DNA of 64,000 bases, from assembly GCF_022568775.1 (NCBI RefSeq), contig NZ_JAKZHW010000002.1, positions 571,501-635,500 on the forward strand, written 5' to 3'. The notes under the pieces are model-generated. The model was not told the origin of the DNA, did no database searches, and worked only from the letters and a program-made list of their open reading frames with translations. The translations under genes were made by a program, and so were the position numbers. This DNA is from Sphingomonas telluris. Lineage in GTDB: Bacteria; Pseudomonadota; Alphaproteobacteria; Sphingomonadales; Sphingomonadaceae. Numbering within the stretch: the first letter of the stretch is position 1; each line of letters begins with the position of its first letter. This document shows, in pieces, positions 35,901 to 44,800 of the stretch.

Positions 35901-36143
35901 CGACTGATAGAGCATGTTGTCGACGCCGTTGATCTGCTGCTCGATGGGAGCGGCGACCGTGTCCGCGACGGTCTCGGCCGAAGCACCCGGATAATTGGTG
36001 CTGACCGTCACCGTCGGCGGAACGACGTTCGGAAACTGCGAAACCGGCAGCCCGAAATAAGCGAACAGGCCGACGATCGTGATGATGATCGCGATCACGC
36101 CGGCAAAGATCGGGCGCCGGATGAAGAAGTGGCTGAACTGCAT
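32958..36143 (-). CDS. RND multidrug efflux permease, HAE1 family
   Basis: This 1061-residue inner-membrane proton antiporter begins FSHFFIRRPIFAGVIAIIIT, the classic HAE1 start. Its charge-relay region is in FGLVLAIGIVVDDAIVVVEN (two Asp in the fourth transmembrane segment). Two large periplasmic loops and GLIVLIALAAKNAILIVEFA in the second half complete the fold. It extrudes hydrophobic drugs, dyes or solvents through the NodT channel, linked by the adaptor. It lies 15 bp after the adaptor gene. Substrate range cannot be read from sequence. The C-terminal tail is short and hydrophilic. Confidence 0.96.
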   Translation of the reverse strand: MQFSHFFIRRPIFAGVIAIIITIVGLFAYFGLPVSQFPNVVPPTVTVSTNYPGASAETVADTVAAPIEQQINGVDNMLYQSSQSTGDGRVTITVTFKIGTNLDTAQVLVQNRVALAEPALPEEVRRQGVVVRKEQPSWLMAVNVLSPDGSLDRGYVSNYALTQIRDRLTRVDGIGDVQIFGARDYAMRVWIDPGRASTLGLTAGEVVNALRSQNVQVAAGVVGQPPYDTGAAQQLNVETQGRFKTADEFANIIIRTDPTTGAITRLRDVARVELGASDYGVNAYLSGTDSIILGITQRPGTNALAAAEGVKAQLADAAKSFPKGLEYRIIWNPTEFISESMTAVQETLLEAMLLVVLVIIVFLQSWRAAIIPIVAIPVSLIGSFAVLLALGYSLNTLSMFGLVLAIGIVVDDAIVVVENVERNLESGMSPREAAHRSMDEVSTALVAIVLVLCAVFVPVTFLTGITGEFYRQFAVTIAASTIISLLLSLTLSPALAARLLQPKSEHRAESGIMGFVHRAGDRFNDGFNRLSDWYSNFTRRILRAPKRALAIYTGLVALTVGIFVYTPAGFIPSQDQGYALAAIQLPPGSSIERTDAVLKKAVAKLRKVPGVDQAVMFSGFDGASGTQASNAGAAYVTFKPFEERAGTDRTEQNIENDMRAALADMDEAFVFVIPPPVIQGIGSGGGYRMIVQDRSDKGYQALEQAAQQLIGEAHQDPHLANVFTLYNTATPRIWADIDRAKADMLGVPPERVFEALQVYLGSAYVNDFNLLGRTYRVTAQADAQYRDDPSDIAQLKTRSNSGAMVPIGSVATFQDKTGPYRVTRYNLFPAVEVDGETAPGTSTGQAMNIMEKLAAKLPAGFSTEWTGIAYQQQAAGNIAILIFALSVVFVFLVLAAQFESLLLPLSIILIVPMTLLAAMTGVNLRGLDNNILTQIGLIVLIALAAKNAILIVEFAKQAEERGLGPIDAAVDAARARLRPILMTSFAFVLGTLPLVIASGPGWELRQALGTAVFFGMIGVTAFGLIFTPTFYVACRTLGQRLAQRRRGGAAGDEQLALLPAE

Positions 36144-36158
36144 GGGAAGTGGCCTTGA

Positions 36159-37430
36159 TTATCTGGCGGCCAGAGTCGCCTGGGAGGCGCTTGGCGTGTC
36201 GGGCGGCGGAGCCTTGGCGGCGGCCGTCTCGGCAGATTGAATTTGCGTGACGCGCGGCTTCACCTTCGCCCCTGGCATCGCGAACTGGACGCCTTGGATG
36301 ATGACTTGGTCGGCGGTGGTCAGGCCCGAGCGCACGACGCGGAGGTCGCCGACGAGCGGCCCTGTTTCGACCGGCTTGGCCGAGACGGTGCCGTCCTTGC
36401 CGACGGTCAGCACAATCTTGCGCGCCTGGTCCGTGCGAATCGCCGCGTCAGGAACCAGCAGTGCAGGAGCCGTTCCGCCGTCCGCCAGGCGCATGTTTCC
36501 GAACATGCCGGGCGTCAGGAAATAGTCGGGGTTGTGCACGACGGCGCGCGCCCGGATCGTTCCCGAATTCTGACTGATGCCATTGTCGGTGAAGTCCAGC
36601 CTGCCGCGCCAATTGTACGACGCCTCGTCCTGCAACCGGATCTCGGCGACTTCGCCCGCGGCACCCGAACGACGCTCGCGGGAGTCCTTGAGGTACAGGG
36701 ACTCGGGAACGTCGAAGGTGAAGTAGATCGGGTCGAGCGCGTTGATCGTGGTCAGCAGCGAACCGTTGCTGTCGCCCGAGCTCACGAGATTGCCGACATC
36801 GATGCGGCGGTCGGAAATCCGTCCGCTGATCGGCGCGCGAATCTGCGTGAACTCGACGTCAAGCGCACGCTGGCGAACGCGAGCCTGCGCCGCTGCGAGT
36901 GCCGCGCTCGCGGTCCTCACCTGCGCCGTCAGTTGATCGACGTTCGCCTGCGATACGGCATTCGCGGCCAACAGCCGCTGCGCACGGCCGAGGTTCAGCT
37001 GTGCAAGCGCCAACTCACTCTGCGCTGTCGCAACGCCGGCACGAGCTTCCGCAAGCGCCGCCGTGAATGGGCGCGGATCGATGGTGAAGAGCAGCTGGCC
37101 CTTCCGTACGATCGCGCCGTCCGTGAAGTGGATTCCCACGACCTGGCCGGACACGCGCGGGCGCACGTCGACGGTGCGGCTGGCTTCGAAGCGACCGACA
37201 TAATCATCCCACAGGTTCACCTCACGCTGGAGGGGAGCCGCGACCGTCACCGAGGGGAGTGGAGGAGCAGCAGCTGGGGAGGGGTCGCTGTTCCAAAGAG
37301 TGACAGCCGCGGCAAGCACGACCAGGGGAGTTCCAAAGATTGCGGCGCGTTGCCACAGGGGACGATCCTTGATGGCAACGCGCACGCTTTGCGCGCCGCC
37401 ATCCACGGGGACCTTGGTGATCATATTCAT
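36159..37430 (-). CDS. RND efflux periplasmic adaptor (membrane fusion protein)
   Basis: The 423-residue protein has a cytoplasmic N-terminus (about 25 residues), one membrane anchor (AAIFGTPLVVLAAAVTLW), a split lipoyl domain (RVSGQVVGIHFTDGAIVRKG and the IRAPISGRISDRRIDVGNLV half), a helical hairpin between them (QSELALAQLNLGRAQRLLAA), and a beta-barrel plus membrane-proximal domain. The tail is Ala/Pro-rich. It bridges the RND permease and the NodT channel. Its start overlaps the stop of the 131-residue leading gene by 4 nt (ATGA). Confidence 0.94.
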   Translation of the reverse strand: MNMITKVPVDGGAQSVRVAIKDRPLWQRAAIFGTPLVVLAAAVTLWNSDPSPAAAPPLPSVTVAAPLQREVNLWDDYVGRFEASRTVDVRPRVSGQVVGIHFTDGAIVRKGQLLFTIDPRPFTAALAEARAGVATAQSELALAQLNLGRAQRLLAANAVSQANVDQLTAQVRTASAALAAAQARVRQRALDVEFTQIRAPISGRISDRRIDVGNLVSSGDSNGSLLTTINALDPIYFTFDVPESLYLKDSRERRSGAAGEVAEIRLQDEASYNWRGRLDFTDNGISQNSGTIRARAVVHNPDYFLTPGMFGNMRLADGGTAPALLVPDAAIRTDQARKIVLTVGKDGTVSAKPVETGPLVGDLRVVRSGLTTADQVIIQGVQFAMPGAKVKPRVTQIQSAETAAAKAPPPDTPSASQATLAAR

Positions 37431-37822
37431 GCGGCAATCCTTCGCGGAGCGCTGAGGACCGAATTGATGCTGCCGGCCATCAGCTCATATTGGTCCGCCG
37501 TGAATCCGGCGGAGAGGAAGTCGGCGACGTCGTCGCCGGGGACGGTGAAACCGAAATGCCAGGTGAGGACCGCGATGCGGCGCAGCGCTTCCAGCTTCTC
37601 GTTGGCGAGCTGCGGATTTCCGCGTGCAAGCAGCCAGTTCCAGAGGCGGCGCAGACGTCCGGCGGCACGAATGGTCCACAATTTGTCGACACGGGCGAGG
37701 CGGATCACAGACCATTCCAGCGGCGAGAAATCCGGCTTCGCGTTGCGCGGCGTGGCCATCGCCGAAAGGACGATCGGCTGCGAATTGTGCGTTTCAATGC
37801 GCTCGAGGTAGGCCAAGTTCAT
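37427..37822 (-). CDS. Uncharacterised protein leading the RND operon (131 aa)
   Basis: The 131-residue protein begins MNLAYLERIETHNSQPIVL, behind GGGAGA. It has FSPLEWSVIRLARVDKLWTI, then a basic stretch (GRLRRLWNWLLARGNPQLAN) and WHFGFTVPGDDVADFLSAGF near the end. There is no signal peptide or membrane span. The C-terminal part resembles a helical DNA- or protein-binding domain, but I recognise no family. It overlaps the adaptor start by 4 nt and is the first gene after the TetR-operator promoter, so it is coexpressed with the pump. Confidence 0.65.
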   Translation of the reverse strand: MNLAYLERIETHNSQPIVLSAMATPRNAKPDFSPLEWSVIRLARVDKLWTIRAAGRLRRLWNWLLARGNPQLANEKLEALRRIAVLTWHFGFTVPGDDVADFLSAGFTADQYELMAGSINSVLSAPRRIAA

Positions 37823-38063
37823 TCTCCCACTTTTTCCGGACGAGCGCCGTCGTTCGCCGGAATTGGGTCCGACGCGGGCACTCTGCTCGGCACGCAAAAA
37901 GCCGTTCGACGAAGCGCTCAGCTTCGGCCGTGATCAGCTATCGATGTGTTCTAACTGGCGGGCGTCAGAACCCGCGGAAGGTACAAGCCAAGTTCAATGC
38001 CATCGTCCTTTTTTTGTTTTTGACGATCGAAGCGATGCCAGAGTCCTGATCGCACGCTTTCTG

Positions 38064-38098
38064 TACTGGTCAGTATAAAGTCGGGTAAGCGACGTCAA
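38064..38098 (-). promoter_or_regulatory. RND operon promoter with TetR-type operator
   Basis: The 324-bp gap 37823-38146 holds no convincing gene. On the minus strand it reads TTGACG (38098-38093), a 15-bp spacer, then TATACT (38077-38072), overlapping the palindrome TACTG-AC-CAGTA (38075-38064). The spacer is shorter than the ideal 17 bp. An operator over the -10 box fits repression by the TetR protein encoded just upstream. The start lies about 240 bp from the first ATG, so a long leader or a second promoter is possible. Confidence 0.5.
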
Positions 38099-38146
38099 CC
38101 AAAATTCTGTACCGGGTGATAAAAAAATCTGACGAGGTGATAAATT

Positions 38147-38758
38147 CTAAGCGCTGGGCCACAGGGCGAGGCCGCTTTCGACCAGGCTGTCGAGCTCATC
38201 GCGGTTGGCGCCCTGGCTCGCCTGGACCGAAATGCCCTGTAGCAGCGCGATCAGGACTCGCATCAATCCTTCGGGATCGACGTGTGCCGGCAGGTCGCCT
38301 TCCTCCTTGGCGCGGATGAAGCGCTCGGTCAGCGCACGCTTGCCCGCATCTCCGCGCTTCACGACTTCCTCGCGGACGGTCTGCGCCTCGGGGCCGCAAG
38401 CGACGGACGTGATGACGCCCATGCAGCCGTGCGGCTGATCGCAGCTCATGACGTTGTCGACGGATCCGCGGAGCATCACCTCGGCAACTTTGCGGGCGGT
38501 CGGCTGCTCCAGCGCCCGGCGAATGTACGCCAATTTCTCGGTCTCGTAGAGATCGAGCGCCTTGCGGAAGAGCGCGTCCTTGTTGCCGAACGCGGCGTAG
38601 AGACTCGGGCGGGTGATCCCCATCGCTTCGGTCAGGTCGTTGAGCGAAGTGCCTTCGTACCCCTTTTCCCAGAAGACGCGCAGCGCCTGCGCAAGGGCGG
38701 CATCCACGCAAAATTCGCGCGGTCGGCCGCGGCAGGCGAAGGGCGAAAGCTTATTCAT
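38147..38758 (-). CDS. TetR/AcrR-family regulator of the RND pump
   Basis: The 203-residue protein has an N-terminal TetR helix-turn-helix (NDLTEAMGITRPSLYAAFGN, then KDALFRKALDLYE) at about residues 40-70 and a helical ligand-binding domain with a CDQPHGCMG segment and VACGPEAQ in the centre. Members with the CxxxxGC motif in this place belong to the AcrR-like group that controls efflux. It lies upstream of and on the same strand as the efflux operon, separated by the operator-containing gap, so it is likely the local repressor. The inducer is unknown. Confidence 0.88.
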   Translation of the reverse strand: MNKLSPFACRGRPREFCVDAALAQALRVFWEKGYEGTSLNDLTEAMGITRPSLYAAFGNKDALFRKALDLYETEKLAYIRRALEQPTARKVAEVMLRGSVDNVMSCDQPHGCMGVITSVACGPEAQTVREEVVKRGDAGKRALTERFIRAKEEGDLPAHVDPEGLMRVLIALLQGISVQASQGANRDELDSLVESGLALWPSA

Positions 38759-38850
38759 ATCGTTCGGTACATAATTACGACCGCAACGAATTACCAGCAG
38801 ATTCGGTTTCAGTCAGAGACGAGTGGTCGCCCGAGCCGGTTTCGAAGAAA

Positions 38851-38925
<75 letters not shown>

Positions 38926-39014
38926 ACTGACCGGAGGAGGGCCGCCTATGGCCAAGCGGGTCCCGCGCGTCAACCCGACTTGCCGGGCATCCGCGCGCCG
39001 GACTAGTGGGCCAC

Positions 39015-39146
39015 ATGACCGACAAGGACAAGGCTCGCGAGGAACGGCTCGCCGCCGCGCTGCGCGAGAACCTGCGGCGCCGCAAAGCGCAGTCGCGGGA
39101 GCTGGCGGACGAGCCGCCGAAGCCGGAGGGTTCACCTAAAGGCTGA
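39015..39146 (+). CDS. Small basic/acidic helical protein (43 aa)
   Basis: A 44-codon frame reads MTDKDKAREERLAAALRENL, then RRRKAQSRELADEPPKPE and ends GSPKG. It is strongly helical and charged, and resembles small alphaproteobacterial conserved proteins of the same style, but I cannot name a family. Its 3' end overlaps the end of the convergent PEP-CTERM gene by 15 bp. It starts about 90 bp from the tRNA-Thr(GGT) 5' end on the opposite strand. No strong ribosome binding site is visible, so translation is likely but not certain. Confidence 0.5.
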   Translation: MTDKDKAREERLAAALRENLRRRKAQSRELADEPPKPEGSPKG

Positions 39147-39959
39147 CGAGAGCCTGCCTTTCCGACGGAGCGCAACGCCAATCAGGCCGAAACCCATCAA
39201 CATCGAGACCCAGGTTGCCGGCTCGGGTACCGCGGCGCTGTTCCGGAAGACGAAATTGAAGGTCGAGCCCTCGGCTCCAACTTCGTACGATTCCAACTGC
39301 GTCGGCGCTAAGTTCGGGTCGAACAGCGCGCTCGAGAAGTTCAGGCCCGCCAGGTTGAACCCGATGTCGGTGCAGATCCCGCTGCAGGTCAGCTCAAGTC
39401 CAAAGTCGCCCAGCGCCCCCGACCCCGAAAGGTCCGAGAACCGCACATAGGCGTCGCCGAAGAAGGGGGAATAGAAGCCAAGATCTCCCGTTCCTGGTCC
39501 AGGAACCTGCGGTGGACCACCGGTGATCAGGAACGCCATGCCGAAATCGAAGATCGACGCCTGGTCGACCGGATCGAGTGGCGTGGACGTCTGCTGGTCA
39601 TTGCTCAGATGGACGGAGCCGTCGATGAACTGCTCCTTCAGCACAGTCGCGAACAGATAATCAGTGGGAGAGTTCGTGAAGGTCAGGCCGACCGGAACGG
39701 TTGGTGGATCGTTCACTCCGCCAAGGCAGCATGGCCCAAGGGTGACCGTGACGTCGGACTGCAGGCCGGAACCGTAATTGACATCGAAGGGGAGAACGAT
39801 GGCATCTCCATCCTCCGCGTCTGTCGAGATCTCGTAAGTGGTCCCGTACTGGTTGCCGTCGATCACCGTCCTTCGGGCTTCCCCAGCCGTCGGCAGGCAG
39901 CAGGTGAAGACCGCGGCAAGCAGCAACCGTCGAGTTTGCGCGAACGTGGTGCCAGGCAT
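39132..39959 (-). CDS. PEPxxWA-CTERM sorting-domain protein
   Basis: The 275-residue secreted protein has a signal peptide (MPGTTFAQTRRLLLAAVF, then TCCLPTAGEA). A beta-rich mature region contains Cys pairs and GGPPQVPGPGTG. The C-terminal sorting signal is VPEPATWVSMLMGFGLIGVA followed by LRRK. This PEPxxWA variant is typical of sphingomonads; an exosortase (not in the window) would cleave and anchor it. The start at 39959 is chosen because AAGGGGG lies 7 bp upstream and gives a proper signal peptide; an in-frame codon 30 bp earlier is less likely. Cell-surface or matrix role; no enzyme motif seen. Confidence 0.85.
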   Translation of the reverse strand: MPGTTFAQTRRLLLAAVFTCCLPTAGEARRTVIDGNQYGTTYEISTDAEDGDAIVLPFDVNYGSGLQSDVTVTLGPCCLGGVNDPPTVPVGLTFTNSPTDYLFATVLKEQFIDGSVHLSNDQQTSTPLDPVDQASIFDFGMAFLITGGPPQVPGPGTGDLGFYSPFFGDAYVRFSDLSGSGALGDFGLELTCSGICTDIGFNLAGLNFSSALFDPNLAPTQLESYEVGAEGSTFNFVFRNSAAVPEPATWVSMLMGFGLIGVALRRKGRLSSAFR

Positions 39960-40051
39960 CGGGAGCCCCCTTAACGCACTGAGTCGCAACGGAGTCTGTA
40001 CGCCCGGCCTTTATCAAAATTGACGATGTAACGCTAGCTTGTCCGGCCCGT

Positions 40052-41845
40052 TCAGATTGGCGCGCAGGCCTCTTCGAGCCAGGCGAGATCGTCGCCCGTC
40101 AGGCGCGGCCCGATCTTCTCCACCACCTGGGCATGATAGTCGTTGAGCCACGCGAGTTCTTCGGGGCTCAGCGTCTCCTTGGCGATCAAGCGGCGCTCGA
40201 TCGGCGCGAACGTCAGCGTCTCGAACCCGAGCGTCTCCTTCTCCGCGCCAACGACCGGATGATCGACGACGAGGACGAGGTTCTCGATGCGGATGCCGTA
40301 CTCGCCGGTCTTGTAGTAGCCCGGCTCGTTCGAAAGGATCATGCCTTGGCGCAGCGGCTCGTCTCCGCCCGATTGAGCGCTGCCGACGGGCGAAATGCGC
40401 TGCGGACCTTCGTGAACCGAGAGGAAGCTGCCGACGCCGTGTCCGGTGCCGTGGGCATAGTCGAGACCCGCTTCCCACAGCGGCCGGCGAGCGAAGCTGT
40501 CGAGCTGGCTGCCGCGCGTACCCTTCGGGAAGATCGCGGTCGCCACCGCGATGTGGCCCTTGAGTACTCGGGTGAAGCGATCGCGCATTTCCGCGGTCGG
40601 CTCGCCGATGACGACCGTCCGCGTGATGTCGGTGGTCCCATCGAGATACTGGCCGCCTGAGTCGATCAAATAGATCGAGTTCATCTCGAGCTTGCGGTTG
40701 GTCTTCTCGCTGGAGCGGTAGTGGACGATCGCCCCGTTCGGGCCAGCGCCCGAAATGCTGTCGAACGACAAATCGCGCAGTTCCGGATCTTCGCGGCGAA
40801 GCGCCTCAAGATGGTCGGACGCCTTAAGCTCATCGACGTCGCCCTTCGGAGCCTCTTCCTCGACCCAGCGAAGAAAGCGCGAGATGGCCGCACCGTCGCG
40901 CTCCTGCGCCGACTTCTGCCCTGCAATTTCGACCGGGTTCTTGATCGCCTTGGCGAGGATGGTCGGATCGCGGACCGGAATGATCTTCGCGCCCGCGCGA
41001 TCGAGCGCTTCGAAGATTGCCGCGACAGCGCGTTCCGGATCGACAGCGACAGTCCGGCCCCGGAGCTCGCCGAGAGCGGACTCGAACGCGTTGCGATCAT
41101 GAAGGCGAACGCCATTGCCGAGGTGCTGCTGGACCTCAGCGCTGATCTTCTCCGGGTTGACGTAGAGGTCGGCGGTGCCGTCCGAACGGACGAGGGCGAA
41201 CGCCAATGCAACCGGCGTCCGAGCGACGTCCTCGCCGCGCACGTTGAACGCCCACGCAATCGAGTCGAGCGCGGACAGGACCGCGGCATCCGCGCCCTGC
41301 TTCTCCAGCCAGTCGGCGATTTCATGCCGCTTATCGGCGGAGGAGCGGCCGGTGTACTTTTCCGGATGCGCCGCGAGGTGCGCCTTCGACGCCTCGGGCC
41401 GATCCGACCAAACCTTGTCGATCGGGTTCTGCTCGACGGCCACCAATTCGGCACCGCGAGCCGCGAGCGCCTCCGTCGCCTTCTTCACCCAGTCGCGGCT
41501 GTGCAGCCACGGGTCGTAGCCGATGCGCGCACCCTCGGGCGCGTGCTCCGTCAGCCAGTCGGCGACGCTCGTCTCGGGCACTGACTGGTACGACCAGTCC
41601 TTGCCGTCGACCTGTTGGCGAACTTGGAGCGTGTAGCGCCCGTCGACGAAGATCGCGGCTTCCTGCGGCAGCACGACCGCCGAACCCGCCGAGCCTTCGA
41701 AGCCCGTCAGCCAGGCGAGGCGCTGAGCATAGCTGCCCACATACTCGCTCATATGTTCGTCGGTGAGCGGGACGACGAAGCCGTCGAGCTTGTCGGCCTT
41801 GAGTTGCTCGCGAAGCGCCTTCAGGCGGTCTGCATAACTGGACAT
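40052..41845 (-). CDS. M24 family aminopeptidase P-like metallopeptidase
   Basis: The 597-residue protein has two creatinase-like N-terminal domains and a C-terminal pita-bread catalytic domain. Metal ligands are visible: the two Asp in LIDSGGQYLDGTTDITRTV near residue 395, the His in YAHGTGHGVGSFLSVHEGP near 468, and the Glu pair in ILSNEPGYYKTGEYGIRIEN. The size and layout match the three-domain Xaa-Pro aminopeptidases (about 600 residues) that release N-terminal residues before proline. There is no signal peptide, so it is cytoplasmic. It follows the RTX gene by 52 bp on the same strand, but functional linkage is unlikely. Confidence 0.92.
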   Translation of the reverse strand: MSSYADRLKALREQLKADKLDGFVVPLTDEHMSEYVGSYAQRLAWLTGFEGSAGSAVVLPQEAAIFVDGRYTLQVRQQVDGKDWSYQSVPETSVADWLTEHAPEGARIGYDPWLHSRDWVKKATEALAARGAELVAVEQNPIDKVWSDRPEASKAHLAAHPEKYTGRSSADKRHEIADWLEKQGADAAVLSALDSIAWAFNVRGEDVARTPVALAFALVRSDGTADLYVNPEKISAEVQQHLGNGVRLHDRNAFESALGELRGRTVAVDPERAVAAIFEALDRAGAKIIPVRDPTILAKAIKNPVEIAGQKSAQERDGAAISRFLRWVEEEAPKGDVDELKASDHLEALRREDPELRDLSFDSISGAGPNGAIVHYRSSEKTNRKLEMNSIYLIDSGGQYLDGTTDITRTVVIGEPTAEMRDRFTRVLKGHIAVATAIFPKGTRGSQLDSFARRPLWEAGLDYAHGTGHGVGSFLSVHEGPQRISPVGSAQSGGDEPLRQGMILSNEPGYYKTGEYGIRIENLVLVVDHPVVGAEKETLGFETLTFAPIERRLIAKETLSPEELAWLNDYHAQVVEKIGPRLTGDDLAWLEEACAPI

Positions 41846-41897
41846 CGGCGCTACCTAAGCCTCTGCGCCAACCTCAACAAGCTTTGCGGCCGCGCCC

Positions 41898-44800
41898 TTA
41901 GAGCAGGAAGTCGGACGCTACCAGGTTCGTCGCGGGATCGATGCAAATGACGAAGTCCGCGACTCCGTCGCCGTTCACGTCGCCCGAGACGTATGTGTGG
42001 CCCGCATTTTGGTAGCTACGGAGTTCGCCAACGTGGTTCGAAAAGGCGGCAGTCCCGATGAACGTGAATGCCTGATCGCCCGCGACCGACGTATTCGCGT
42101 CGATGGCCTTCAGCGAGATATGGTCCTTCTGCGAATGCGAGAAGTCGAGGATGTTGTCCATCGACGAAGCGGTGCTGTCGCCGATGCTCGTGTAGATGAA
42201 ATCATCCTGGCCGGCACCTCCGGTCAGCTGGTCCGCGCCAGCGCCGCCGGTTAGCGAGTCGTTCCCATCGCCGCCATTGACAATGTCGGCGCCCGCATTG
42301 CCCAAGAGCGTGTCAGCGCCGGCAAGGCCGTTGATCGTGTCCTCTGCGACACTTCCTGTCAGAGTGTCCGCCTTGGCCGTGCCGTTGAGCGTCAGGCCGT
42401 CGCGAATGTTGGCGATGGACACCGAGAGGCTCTGGCTATCCACCAGCGAGCCATCCGATGACGTCACAACGACCTGATAGATATTGTCGGCATTCGCGTC
42501 GTTTGGCGCTTCGTAATTCGGCGCACTGACGAAGCGGAGCTCGCCCGTCGCCGAGTTGATCGTGAAGCGGCCCGCGTCCACCCCTCCGCTGATGGCGTAT
42601 GTCTGTCCGCCTTCCGGATCGGTGGCGACCACGCTGGTGACGAGCGTGCCGTTCTCATTGACCGTGAGCGAGGCGGACGAACCACCGCCATTGGAGGTGA
42701 TGACCGGCGCCTCGTTGACGTTCCCGACTTGCACGCCGACGGCCTGCGTTGTGCTCAGCGACCCGTCGCTGGCCCGAATCAGTAGGTCGTAGACATTGTT
42801 GCCGTCGGCGTCGGCCGCGGCTTCGAAGTTCGGGGCCGCAATGAAGGACAGCGCGCCGGTCTGCGCGTTTATGGCGAAGCGCTCGGCGTCGGCCCCGCCA
42901 GCGATGGAGTAAGTTACCGCATCGCCATCCACGTCCGTCGCATGGACCTGGCCGACCGCCGTGCTGTTTTCCGCGACCGCGAAGTTCGCACCCGACGTGA
43001 AAGTCGTGCCCTCGTTCACATTGCCGACCTGGACAGCGATGGCCTGGGTCGCGCTGAGCGAGCCGTCGCTGGCGCGGACAAGGAGGTCGTAGACGTTATT
43101 GCCGCCGGCATCCTGCGGGGCCTCGAAGTTGGGCGCGGTGACGAAGGACAGCGCACCGGTCTGCGCATTGATGATGAAGCGCGAGGCGTCGGCGCCGCCG
43201 ACGATGGAGTAGCTCACGGCGTCGCCGTCGACGTCGGCGGCCTGTACGCTGCCCACGAACGTGCCGTTCTCCGCGATTGCGAAGCTGGATCCGGACGTGA
43301 TCGACACGCCTTCATTCACGTTCGAGACGGTGATCTGGACGGCCTGGAACGCGCTGAGCTGCCCGTCGGAGGCGCTTACCATCACGTTGTAGAAATTGTC
43401 CTGACCCTCATCGCCCGGCGCTTCGAAGTCCGGAGTACTAACGAAGCTAAGCTTGCCGGTATTCGCGTCGATGGTGAAGAGCGTCGCGTCGGCGCCGCCG
43501 CTTATGGAATAGACCAGTACGTCATTGTCCGGATCGGAGCCGGCAATCGTGGCGACTGCAGCCGTGCCCTCGGGAAGGTTCAGCGCGAGGCTGGTGCCGC
43601 CGGCGATGAGCGGCCGGTCGTTGACGTTGCCAACGGCCACGGAGATCGCCTGGCTATCGCTTCCGCTGGCCGTGCTGGCCGTCACGACGACGTCGTAGAC
43701 ATTGTCCCCGTTCGCATCCGCCGCCGACTCATAATCCGGCGCTTGCACGAACCGCAGGTCTCCCGTCTGGGCGTCGATGCTGAAGAAAGCGGCATCTGCG
43801 CCGCCGGCGATCCCGTAGCTGATTGCGGCGGCCTCGGGGTCCGTTGCCGCGACCTGCGTTACGTCGAGGCTGCCTTCTGCGACCGTCGTCGAGGCGGCAT
43901 TGCCACCGCCGTTGGAGGTGATGACGACCGGCTCGTCGACGTTCCCGACAGCAATGGCGAGCGCCTGGGCATCGGTGCTCGAACCATCGCTCGCGCTGAC
44001 GACGACGTCATAGACGTTGTTCGCATCGGCATCCGACGCGTTTTCGAAATTGGGCGCCTGCAGGAAACTGAGCTGTCCGGACTGCGGGTCGATCGTGAAA
44101 GCCCCAGCGTCGGCACCTCCGGCAATCAAATAGGTGATGGTGGCGCCTTCGGGATCGCTGGCGGCGATCTGGGCCGCGATCGTGCTGTTTTCATCGACAG
44201 AGAGCGAAGCCGTACCGCCACCGCCGCTCGAGGTGATCGTCACGGGTTCGTTGACGTCCCAGATGTTGAGCGTGACGTGCAGCACGTCGCTGTGGACGCC
44301 GTCGCTCGCGACCACGTCGAAGACATAGCTGTTCGTGCCTTGAGCACTACCGGGCGCTTCGTAATCGGGCGCGGTCCGGAACTGGACCGACCCGCTGGAC
44401 GGATTGATCGTAAAGCTCGCCGCATCCTCGCCGGCCAGGCTGAAGACGACCGTATCGCCGTCGGGGTCGGTCGCCTGGAACGAGAGGAAGGATGTGCCTC
44501 CCTCGGCCATGCCTGAAGAGATGGAATCGCTCTGCCAAAATCCGATAACCGGTGCGCTGTCGTTGCTGTTGCCGACTGTCACCGTCAGCGTTTGCGTATC
44601 AGACGCGGACCCGTCCGAAGCAGCAACGATCACTTGATAGACATTGTCATGATCGGCGTCGGCAGGAGCCTCATGGTCCGGCGCAGCCGCGAACGACAGT
44701 TCGCCTGTGGTCGAGTTGATGACAAAGCTGTTGGCGTCGGTTCCGCCGACAATAGTATAGCTGATGGTGGGAGAGTTCGCGTCTGAGGCCGCCACGGTCG

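Noticed and set aside
36237..37811. 524-codon open frame opposite the adaptor gene
   Set aside because: No domain and no ribosome binding site; a complement of the adaptor gene.
37823..38146. A further small gene in the gap between the TetR gene and the pump operon
   Set aside because: Open frames there lack ribosome binding sites and coding character; the operator and promoter account for the region.
42942..44516. 524-codon open frame opposite the cadherin/RTX gene
   Set aside because: It repeats with the period of the cadherin units, as expected of a shadow of repeated sense DNA.
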